Shown here: positions 1-5,303 of the stretch, piece by piece
Layout: each line of letters starts with the position of its first letter
Numbering within the stretch: the first letter of the stretch is position 1
Origin: Alphaproteobacteria bacterium
Lineage (GTDB): Bacteria > Pseudomonadota > Alphaproteobacteria > JABSOH01 > JABAAW01
DNA length: 7,958 bases
Direction: 5' to 3'
Assembly (NCBI GenBank): GCA_014238935.1
Contig: JABAAD010000027.1
Location: 1-7,958, forward strand
Position numbers and translations under genes: made by a program
The notes under the pieces: generated by a model
The model's input: the letters and a program-made list of their open reading frames with translations, nothing else
Databases searched by the model: none
What the model was told of the DNA's origin: nothing

Positions 1-656
1 GAGGATTGCTCGCGCGTTTCTGTGCTTGTGTCCGCGCTTTGGGCTTGCGCTGCTTGACCCTCTTCGCGTACAGCCCGAGTGCGCTCGCTGCGAGAGTCTG
101 CTCTTTCGCTCGTTCTTTCGTTCGACGCGCCTTCGCTCGACGAACGTAGCGCGGACGAGTATGCCTCCTGCCCGTTGTCAAAGGAGTCCTGCTGTTGTCT
201 TGCGATTCTGTCGTTTTGCTCGCTTCGATACTGCTGCTCTTGTGCTTGCCTTTGTTCGACCACCCTTTGTTCGACCACGCGCGTGTGCGTTTTTTTGTGC
301 AGCCGATCCTGCTCGTTTTTCGATAGTTCCAGCGATCGTTCTTGCGCCGCGCGCGCTAAGTTATCCTGGTCGTGTTTCTTGTCCGCGCTGCGTAGGATTT
401 TATTTTGGTCGTCTTGTCTGCAATCCAGACAATCTTTTTGATTTTGTGTTGGCTCTGCTCTGTGCGCTGCGCGAGGCAGGGTGTCGGCTTTTTTGATGCC
501 GCGCTCGAGCGCGAAACGTTCGGGACGAAAGGTTGATTCTGCCAAGAGTTCGGAAAAGACGACCGATCCGCCCTCCGAAAACAGCGTGCGCGGAAGAGGC
601 AGGGATTGTTTTGCCAGAACTCCGTTCGAGGAATGCGCGTTGACTGTCTTGTCCAT
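1..656 (-). CDS. Partial Q/E/R/S-rich hydrophilic protein, possibly flagellar hook-length control protein FliK (N-terminal part only)
   Basis: The minus frame is open from an ATG at 656-654 to the left edge with no stop, giving 218 complete codons; the C-terminus is outside the window. A Shine-Dalgarno-like GGGAG (666-670) lies 9 nt before the ATG. The first 45 or so residues (starting MDKTVNAHSS, with FSELLAES near residue 34) look like ordinary protein. The rest is highly charged and low in complexity, rich in Gln, Glu, Arg, Ser and Ala, including a VVEQR pair from a 15-bp duplication. No membrane segment, signal peptide or catalytic motif is visible. I do not recognise the family from sequence. 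FliK is suggested because its N-terminal region is long, disordered and poorly conserved, and because the gene has its own sigma-54 promoter, as alphaproteobacterial hook genes often do. The conserved C-terminal FliK domain would have to lie off-window. Any other disordered protein remains possible; coding status is more certain than identity. Confidence 0.6.
   Translation of the reverse strand, partial: MDKTVNAHSSNGVLAKQSLPLPRTLFSEGGSVVFSELLAESTFRPERFALERGIKKADTLPRAAHRAEPTQNQKDCLDCRQDDQNKILRSADKKHDQDNLARAAQERSLELSKNEQDRLHKKTHTRVVEQRVVEQRQAQEQQYRSEQNDRIARQQQDSFDNGQEAYSSALRSSSEGASNERTSERADSRSERTRAVREEGQAAQAQSADTSTETREQS
251..280 (-). repeat. 15-bp tandem duplication within the left-edge gene
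   Basis: Positions 251-265 and 266-280 differ at one of 15 bases (TTTGTTCGACCACCC and TTTGTTCGACCACGC on the plus strand). On the minus strand they encode the consecutive pentapeptides VVEQR VVEQR, so the reading frame is kept. Confidence 0.8.
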
Positions 657-665
657 TCGATGTTT

Positions 666-670
666 CTCCC
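666..670 (-). promoter_or_regulatory. Ribosome binding site of the left-edge gene
   Basis: GGGAG on the minus strand sits 9 nt upstream of the ATG at 656. It supports that start over upstream starts in other frames, such as the TTG at 724, which lies inside the sigma-54 promoter. Confidence 0.55.
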
Positions 671-706
671 GCTCGGATCGTGTTTTCTCCTGCCTTGCGA
701 GAGGGG

Positions 707-724
707 TTGCAAGTAGCGTGCCAA
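707..724 (-). promoter_or_regulatory. Sigma-54 (RpoN) -24/-12 promoter of the left-edge gene
   Basis: Read on the minus strand, 724 to 707 is TTGGCACGCTACTTGCAA. This matches the sigma-54 consensus (TTGGCACG, four bases, TTGCA/T) at every specified position. The GG (722-721) and GC (710-709) dinucleotides are exactly 12 bp apart, as required. The site lies in the 116-bp gap after the dprA stop and points toward the gene starting at 656. Transcription would begin near 697, leaving a leader of about 40 nt that includes the ribosome binding site. Such promoters need an activator bound roughly 100 bp upstream, which here would be inside the 3' end of dprA. I did not identify that activator site. 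Confidence 0.75.
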
Positions 725-772
725 GTCGGAGGATTTTTCGCCTTGTCTTGCGCGCGCGTTTTTTTTGTACCG

Positions 773-1912
773 CTACCTGCAACGCGCGACGCAATTTCCC
801 GCCGCCCTCTCGACTCTCCCCGCCAGTTCCATCTCCAAAAGAGCTGCGTTGATACGAGCCGCGTCGGAGTCGAGGTGGTGTATCAGGTCGTCGATAGGCG
901 TCGCCTCGAATCCCAACAAGGACAGGATAGCGTCGCGTAGTTTGTCGATATCGCGTTCGGAGAAATTTTTCTGCGCGAATTTTTTCTCTGCGTCCAAAGC
1001 CAACGCCTGCTGCCTTCTGTTGCGCGCCTGAAAGACATCTTTCAATGTCCTGCCCTTGTTCAAGACGGCGATGACATCTTCCGCCTTTTCAACTAGATAC
1101 GCGCCGTCGCGTAGCAAAGCGTTGGGTCCTGCGGAACGCTCGTCTTGTGGCGACCCTGGTACGGCGAAGACATCCCTGCCCTGCTCGAGCGCGTAGCGAG
1201 CTGTGATCATCGCGCCCGATTTTCTCGGCGCCTCGACGATGAGCGTTCCCGCTGTGAGCCCTGCGATGATTCTGTTACGGCGCGGAAAATGTCTAGCTGT
1301 TGGAACGAATCCCGGTCCCATTTCGGAGACGATCGCGCCGTTTTCCACCAGTTTTCGATAGAGTTCGCGGTTTTCATACGGGTAGATATGGTCTGCGCCG
1401 CCCGCCAAGACGGCGACCGAGCCGCTTTTCAAGGTTGCGCCGTTGGCTGCCGTATCGATTCCGCGCGCCATGCCCGATACGACGACATAGCCCGCCTCTC
1501 CGCACGAGGCTGCCAAACGCGCGGTGAGGCGCATGCCGTTCGCCGAAGCGTTGCGCGTTCCCACGATGGAGAGCCCTTCCTTTCGCAAGAGATGCGCATG
1601 TCCTAATACTGTGATCAAGGGCGGCGCGTCGGAGAGAACGAACAGATTCGCGGGATAGTCCTCTTCTCCCCAAAAGATCATGCTGGCTGCCAGCTTTTCT
1701 GTGCGCGCGATCTCTTCACGGGCTTGCGCGTCGGAGAAGATTCGTATCTTCGCCCTTAGCCCGCCGCGCCGCGCGAGATCCGGCAACGCGCGCAGTGCCT
1801 CGCTCGCCGTCTCGAAGCGCGCCAGCAGATGCCGAAAGGTCATGGGGCCGACATAGGCGCTACGCGCAAGCCTCAAGCGGTCGAGTCGCTCCTGATCGTC
1901 AAAGCGCGTCAT
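773..1912 (-). CDS. dprA: DNA processing protein DprA
   Basis: This 379-residue protein is DprA (Smf), a cytoplasmic protein that binds incoming single-stranded DNA and loads RecA in natural transformation. It is also widespread in bacteria not known to be competent. An N-terminal helical region (about 1-75, LRLARSAYVGPMTF) precedes the Rossmann-fold DprA domain (about 80-285). The domain shows IVGTRNAS (116-123), SGMARGIDTAA (146-156), FPRRNRIIAGL (209-219) and SGAMITARYALEQGRDVFAVPG (232-253, split here as one continuous block), then NALLRDGA (264-271). A C-terminal winged helix (about 322-372) follows a charged linker, as in alphaproteobacterial DprA. The family usually has AH after ARGIDTA; here it is AN (156-157), a mild variation. 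The gene follows the PfkB kinase gene by 33 nt in the same direction, so co-transcription is likely. The ATG at 1912 has no good Shine-Dalgarno, only AGAGAAGA repeats further upstream. In many alphaproteobacteria topA follows dprA, but not here. Confidence 0.95.
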   Translation of the reverse strand: MTRFDDQERLDRLRLARSAYVGPMTFRHLLARFETASEALRALPDLARRGGLRAKIRIFSDAQAREEIARTEKLAASMIFWGEEDYPANLFVLSDAPPLITVLGHAHLLRKEGLSIVGTRNASANGMRLTARLAASCGEAGYVVVSGMARGIDTAANGATLKSGSVAVLAGGADHIYPYENRELYRKLVENGAIVSEMGPGFVPTARHFPRRNRIIAGLTAGTLIVEAPRKSGAMITARYALEQGRDVFAVPGSPQDERSAGPNALLRDGAYLVEKAEDVIAVLNKGRTLKDVFQARNRRQQALALDAEKKFAQKNFSERDIDKLRDAILSLLGFEATPIDDLIHHLDSDAARINAALLEMELAGRVERAAGNCVARCR

Positions 1913-1922
1913 GGCAGAACAA

Positions 1923-1961
1923 ACATCTTCTCTACAACATCTTCTCTAGGACATCTTCTCT
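1923..1961 (-). repeat. Three perfect 11-bp repeats at 14-bp spacing between the PfkB kinase gene and dprA
   Basis: ACATCTTCTCT (plus strand) occurs at 1923-1933, 1937-1947 and 1951-1961, separated by the trinucleotides ACA and AGG. On the minus strand each copy is AGAGAAGATGT, a purine-rich block followed by ATG. The right-hand copy forms the last codons of the PfkB kinase gene, whose TAG stop is at 1946-1948. The left-hand copy ends 10 nt before the dprA start. None of the repeat ATGs opens a usable dprA frame: the two nearest dprA are out of frame, and the third is followed in frame by TCC TAG. Confidence 0.85.
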
Positions 1962-3007
1962 GCGGCATCGAGGAAAGGTTGCAACGCTGCGGTGAGTCTG
2001 GGTCCTACCTCGCTTGTGACCGCACCGCCCAAGCCGTTCGCCAAAGCTCCTGCCCTCGCTTGAGACCACCCCTGCGACAAGCCGAACAGCATGCCGGCGG
2101 CAAAGGCATCGCCCGCCCCCGTCGTGTCGACACAGCGCGGAGGAGGCAGCGCCGCAGAGACGCTCACGCCGCCCTCGCCGTCGAACAACAACGCACCCTC
2201 CGCCCCCAGCGTCAAGCAGACGCGACAGCCCAACGCCGAACAGCAACCCGCCAATGCCTCGCGCAGCGCCGACGGTGAAGACAGGTGCGAAAGAGAAAAC
2301 AGCATCCGCCCTTCCTCCTCGTTTGCAAACAGCAAATCCACATCCGAGTGCACGAAACTAAGGAGGAAGTCGCGGTTGGCGGACACGCACGACGGGTCGG
2401 AAAGAGAGAGTGACAGAACGCTCGACGCCTGCCTGTACGCTGCTACGGTTTTGAACACTTCGCGCCCCTGCTCGCCGCCCAACAAATAGCCCTCTAAATA
2501 CAAGTATCGAGATCGACGCAACAAGGAGCGGTCAAGACGCGCAGCGACAATGTCCGAGGACGCCCCCAAGTGCGTTGCAAAAGTACGCTGCGCATCTTCG
2601 GTGACCAAAACGAGACATTGTCCTGTCGACTCTCTTCTTTCGTCCTCCTTTTTACCCGCCTCCTTTTCTGCAACCTCCAACATGCACTCGATTCTGCTCT
2701 GCTCCATCGAGCGTCGAAAGTTTTCGCCCTGCGCGTCAAAGCCGACCCTGCCGACGAAGGCATAGCAAGCACGGAGGCGCGCGCCCAATCCCCCCAACAG
2801 CGCGAGCGTGTTGCTGCAAGAGCCCCCTGCCGACAAGCTCGAAGCTTCGGGAAGCGCTGCGCGCAAAGCATCAAGGCGCGCGTGGTCGCACAGCGTCATC
2901 TGCCCCTTCGTCAAGCCCTGTTCGGTCAAAAACGCCTCGCTTACAGAAAAGCTGGCATCGACGAGCGCATGCCCTATTCCCAGTACATCGTAAGTTTCTT
3001 CCTGCAT
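1946..3007 (-). CDS. PfkB-family carbohydrate/nucleoside kinase (alphaproteobacterial adenosine-kinase type)
   Basis: This 353-residue cytosolic kinase belongs to the PfkB (ribokinase) family and transfers phosphate from ATP to a sugar or nucleoside. Landmarks from the chosen start are YDVLGIGHALVD (6-17), the substrate-side AGGSCSNT (60-67), LVTEDAQRTFATHLGAS (134-150), YLEGYL (170-175), FANEEEG (227-233), and DTTGAGDAFAAG (294-305) with D300 as the expected catalytic base. These blocks match the family annotated as adenosine kinase in alphaproteobacteria; the true substrate cannot be settled here. A charged insert (111-126, EVAEKEAGKKEDERRE) sits in the lid region. The ATG at 3007 is chosen because family members begin just before YDVLGIG. 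The open frame continues upstream to 3205, but that stretch has atypical sequence and crosses the TTGACA repeats. The chosen start lacks a well-spaced Shine-Dalgarno, so it is slightly uncertain. dprA follows by 33 nt. Confidence 0.88.
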   Translation of the reverse strand: MQEETYDVLGIGHALVDASFSVSEAFLTEQGLTKGQMTLCDHARLDALRAALPEASSLSAGGSCSNTLALLGGLGARLRACYAFVGRVGFDAQGENFRRSMEQSRIECMLEVAEKEAGKKEDERRESTGQCLVLVTEDAQRTFATHLGASSDIVAARLDRSLLRRSRYLYLEGYLLGGEQGREVFKTVAAYRQASSVLSLSLSDPSCVSANRDFLLSFVHSDVDLLFANEEEGRMLFSLSHLSSPSALREALAGCCSALGCRVCLTLGAEGALLFDGEGGVSVSAALPPPRCVDTTGAGDAFAAGMLFGLSQGWSQARAGALANGLGGAVTSEVGPRLTAALQPFLDAAEKMS

Positions 3008-3024
3008 GCCTGTCTGCGGGTTGC

Positions 3025-3040
3025 AACAGAAACCTCTGTT
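3025..3040 (-). other. Small inverted repeat in the PfkB kinase leader
   Basis: On the minus strand AACAGA, the loop GGTT and TCTGTT can form a 6-bp stem ending 17 nt before the ATG at 3007. The stem is short and AT-leaning, has no U-run, and could be chance. Confidence 0.3.
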
Positions 3041-3075
3041 CTTCTCCCCCTCCTTCCTTGAGAATCGTTCCAAAA

Positions 3076-3119
3076 CTTGACACGGACTTGACACGGGCTT
3101 GACATAGACTTGACATGCC
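3076..3119 (+). repeat. Four CTTGACA repeats with exact 11-bp period
   Basis: The units start at 3076, 3087, 3098 and 3109: CTTGACACGGA, CTTGACACGGG, CTTGACATAGA, CTTGACATGCC. The first seven or eight bases are constant and the last three or four vary. TTGACA equals the vegetative sigma factor -35 consensus, and the period is close to one helical turn. The array lies 69 bp upstream of the kinase ATG and about 145 bp upstream of the yfgM-like ATG. It could be an operator array, overlapping -35 elements, or simply slippage. Confidence 0.85.
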
Positions 3120-3246
3120 CGCCAAGCCAGCGCAAAGTCGAGAGACATCTTAACACAGATTGCCTCGCTCACGCACAACAACACGCGCGCCAAAAGCGAT
3201 GCCACAAGTCCTGTACGAACCCTCGCCGAACCGCTCCCCCCATCCC

Positions 3247-3268
3247 CATTCCCATGACATTCCCATGA
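3247..3268 (+). repeat. Perfect 11-bp tandem duplication over the yfgM-like start codon
   Basis: CATTCCCATGA occurs at 3247-3257 and 3258-3268. The second copy contains the ATG (3265) of the yfgM-like gene. The first provides another ATG (3254) in a different frame, which reads ATG ACA TTC CCA TGA and ends at 3268. The stop of this four-codon ORF therefore overlaps the real start as ATGA. Confidence 0.85.
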
Positions 3269-3930
3269 GCGACCTCTTCCGCGAGGTCGACGAAGCCCTC
3301 ACCTACGACCGCTTGCGCGCGTTGTGGAAACGCCACCGCATCAAGGTTGTCGCAACGCTCGTCCTCGCGCTCCTCAGCCTCGCAGCATGGCAGGCATGGC
3401 AGTACAGCGAGCGGCAGAAGAACATCCGCTCTGCCGAAACCTTCTTCGACCTTCTACACAAAAAAAAGACGCAAGAACTCTCGCAACAGGAGCAACAAAA
3501 CCTGCAAGGAGGCTACCGTATGCTGTGGCTTTTCGCGCGCGCGAAAACCTTCGCACAAGGACACGAATGGCAAAAAGCGCAGCGAGATTTGCAAGAGATC
3601 GCCGACGACGGCGCGCTCCCCCCCCTCTATCGCCGCTACGCGCAGATTTGGCACGCCTCGCTCGACATCGAACAAGGACGAACGAAGGCAGCAGAACAAC
3701 GACTCGCCGCGCTGATGGAGAAAAAAACTATCGCAGATACATCAGCCCTGCCATCAGCCTTGCAAGGACTCACCCTCTACTTGCAAGCAACCCTCCTCGC
3801 AACGCAAGGCAACAGGCAAGACGCGCACGACCTTCTCATCCGCGCACGCGCGCTCAACAACCTTGCTCCCGTCCTGCGCAGGCGGTTGCAAGAGGCGGAA
3901 CGCGCGCTCGAAACGACAAACACGCCATGA
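3265..3930 (+). CDS. YfgM-like membrane-anchored TPR-fold protein
   Basis: This 221-residue protein has a short cytoplasmic N-terminus (MSDLFREVDEALTYDRLRALWKRHR, split by function: conserved start 1-10, basic stretch 17-26), one membrane segment (about 27-45) and a helical soluble domain. This is the layout of YfgM (TPR_21 family), an inner-membrane protein whose periplasmic domain associates with the Sec translocon and periplasmic chaperones in E. coli. Helix pairs with TPR-like spacing include MLWLFARAKTFAQGHEWQKA and AERALETT near the end. The ATG at 3265 is chosen because alphaproteobacterial homologues begin at this MSD; upstream in-frame starts at 3160 and 3199 add a Pro/His-rich stretch without homology. 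No Shine-Dalgarno precedes the ATG, unusual for the first gene of an operon. The TGA stop overlaps the bamB ATG. The conserved neighbourhood with bamB and der supports the call more than the protein sequence alone. Confidence 0.85.
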   Translation: MSDLFREVDEALTYDRLRALWKRHRIKVVATLVLALLSLAAWQAWQYSERQKNIRSAETFFDLLHKKKTQELSQQEQQNLQGGYRMLWLFARAKTFAQGHEWQKAQRDLQEIADDGALPPLYRRYAQIWHASLDIEQGRTKAAEQRLAALMEKKTIADTSALPSALQGLTLYLQATLLATQGNRQDAHDLLIRARALNNLAPVLRRRLQEAERALETTNTP

Positions 3931-5303
3931 AAAGACAAACTCCAAAAGTTGCCGTTGCCCTGCTCGCCGCCACAGCCCTGCTGGTCGCAGGGGGGTGCGC
4001 CGAAAAACGTCTTGTCGGCAAGCGCATCGATGTGAAGGGATTCGAGAGCGCACAACGCGCCAAGTCCTCGTCGTCCGACATCGTCCTGCCTGCGCTTGAA
4101 GATTCTCAAAAATATTCTCAAAACTGGCAACAAGAGATGTTCTCCGCACTCCACACCATGCCTCGGCTGGCAACACCCTTTGCCTGGCGGAAACGCTTCC
4201 GCATTGCAACGGGTAAGGGTCGTTCGCTCGCACAGCCCCTGCAAGCCACCCCCATCGTCGCAGAAGGTCGCCTCTTCGCCCTGAGCACGGGAGGCAAGGT
4301 CTCCGCCTTCGATGCGGCGACGGGACGAAAAGCATGGCAGCACAACTTTCTTCCCGCCTCCAAGAAAAGCTTCGACCAAAGTTTCGACCAAGAAAACAAC
4401 CCAAACTTCGAAGGAGGCTTCGGCGGAGGATTGGCGTTCGCAGAAGGACGCGTCTTCGTCTCGACAGGGCTAGGCGTGCTTGCCGCGCTGGACGGAGAGA
4501 CGGGCGAGCTGTTGTGGCAACAACAGCTGCGCTTCCCTTTGCGTAGCGCGCCGAGCCTCGTTGTGAGCAAGGACAAAGCCAAGTCGCGGTTGCTCGTCGT
4601 GACGCCGACCTATCGCACTTACGCCTTCGACTTCGAAGGAACATTGCTATGGCAGCAACAAGCGACGCGCGATGCCCTTGCCCAAATGACGCTTGCCCCC
4701 TCGCCCGGCATCGCGGGTCGATACGCGATCGTGGGCTACGGAGACGGGTCGTTGGTCGCTATGGATACGGACAACGGGCGCGTCCTGTGGCAAGCCTTCG
4801 CGACGGCGCGACGGCGCTTCGACGCGCTGGCGGACATTGCAGACATCACGACACCGCCCGTTATCGCTGCAAGCCTCGTCTATGCCTCCAGCTTTTCGGG
4901 CAAGACGGTCGCCCTCGACCTTGCCTCAGGCAGCTTGCGATGGTCTACGCCGCTTGCCGCTTCAAGCGTGCTTGCCCTCTACGGAACGACGTTGTTCGTC
5001 GTCGACCAAAACAGCCTTCTGTCTGCGCTCGACGCAAACAACGGCAACACCCTCTGGGAGCGACAACTCACCGCTCGCTTCGGACGCAAGAAACACAAAC
5101 CCGTGCTGTGGAACGGACCGCTGCTGGCAGGAGATCAGCTGATTCTCTCTGCCTCGAACGGAGAGATCGTCGCCGTCGATGCGCTCAACGGCGCGCTCGT
5201 TCGCCAAATGCGTTTTTCGGCACGTTTCACAGGCATGCCAATCGCCGCGCAAGGGCTTTTCTTCTTTCAAGACCGCCAAGGCAATATCCACGCCTTCGAA
5301 TGA
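3927..5303 (+). CDS. bamB: Outer membrane assembly lipoprotein BamB (PQQ-like beta-propeller)
   Basis: BamB is a periplasmic lipoprotein of the BAM complex, which inserts beta-barrel proteins into the outer membrane. The 458-residue product begins with a basic N-terminus and a hydrophobic stretch (8-22) ending in AGGC, with C24 as the predicted lipidated cysteine; Ala at -3 is a weaker lipobox residue than the usual Leu. The mature part carries repeated propeller blades marked by an A/D-x-x-x-G-x-x-x-W pattern: FDAATGRKAW (128-137), LDGETGELLW (188-197), MDTDNGRVLW (279-288), LDLASGSLRW (330-339), LDANNGNTLW (368-377) and VDALNGALV (417-425). The gene starts inside the yfgM-like stop (ATGA, 3927-3930) and has no Shine-Dalgarno, so translation is probably coupled. 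Its TGA likewise overlaps the der ATG. Two in-frame 12-bp duplications are present (4102-4123 and 4368-4391). Confidence 0.93.
   Translation: MKRQTPKVAVALLAATALLVAGGCAEKRLVGKRIDVKGFESAQRAKSSSSDIVLPALEDSQKYSQNWQQEMFSALHTMPRLATPFAWRKRFRIATGKGRSLAQPLQATPIVAEGRLFALSTGGKVSAFDAATGRKAWQHNFLPASKKSFDQSFDQENNPNFEGGFGGGLAFAEGRVFVSTGLGVLAALDGETGELLWQQQLRFPLRSAPSLVVSKDKAKSRLLVVTPTYRTYAFDFEGTLLWQQQATRDALAQMTLAPSPGIAGRYAIVGYGDGSLVAMDTDNGRVLWQAFATARRRFDALADIADITTPPVIAASLVYASSFSGKTVALDLASGSLRWSTPLAASSVLALYGTTLFVVDQNSLLSALDANNGNTLWERQLTARFGRKKHKPVLWNGPLLAGDQLILSASNGEIVAVDALNGALVRQMRFSARFTGMPIAAQGLFFFQDRQGNIHAFE
4102..4123 (+). repeat. 12-bp period duplication in bamB
   Basis: ATTCTCAAAA occurs at 4102-4111 and 4114-4123, separated by AT. 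The encoded residues are DSQK YSQN (about 59-66), between the lipidated N-terminus and the first propeller blade. Confidence 0.6.
4368..4391 (+). repeat. In-frame 12-bp tandem duplication in bamB
   Basis: AGCTTCGACCAA (4368-4379) and AGTTTCGACCAA (4380-4391) differ at one synonymous third position and encode SFDQ SFDQ (148-155). They lie in a loop between propeller strands where insertions are tolerated. Confidence 0.75.

Larger units (their letters stand above)
3008..3264. other. Divergent intergenic region between the PfkB kinase gene and the yfgM-like gene
   Basis: These 257 bp separate two divergent starts and should contain both promoters. They hold a small inverted repeat (3025-3040), an AAGGAGG motif on the minus strand (3049-3055), four TTGACA repeats (3076-3119) and most of an 11-bp duplication (3247-3268). 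I see no convincing -10 box paired with any TTGACA; the best candidates (TGACAT after a 17-bp spacer) match only half the consensus. Open frames cross the region on both strands but read as atypical protein and are not called. Confidence 0.7.

Noticed and set aside
356..724. Minus-strand open frame starting inside the sigma-54 promoter
   Set aside because: It is out of phase with the frame at 656 that has a ribosome site and runs open to the edge, and its residues look like a shadow translation.
751..766. CGCGCGCG followed by eight T on the plus strand, resembling a rho-independent terminator
   Set aside because: No plus-strand gene ends here, and the alternating GC run cannot fold into a proper stem with a loop. 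On the minus strand, where dprA ends, it reads as an A-run before the GC stretch, which is not a terminator.
3008..3205. N-terminal extension of the PfkB kinase to 3205
   Set aside because: The extra 66 residues are Cys/Val-rich, run through the TTGACA repeats, and precede the block where the family normally begins.
3160..3264. N-terminal extension of the yfgM-like gene to TTG 3160 or ATG 3199
   Set aside because: The added sequence is Pro/His/Arg-rich, lacks a ribosome site and is not seen in the family, whose members start at the MSD at 3265.
3650..3668. TTGGCACG on the plus strand inside the yfgM-like gene, a possible -24 element
   Set aside because: The -12 position reads GCTCG rather than TTGCA/T, and it lies inside a coding region with no gene start at the right distance.
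4649..5299. Long open frame upstream of and in frame with der
   Set aside because: It lies over bamB in another frame and gives Arg-rich nonsense; the family start is the M at 5300, coupled to the bamB stop.
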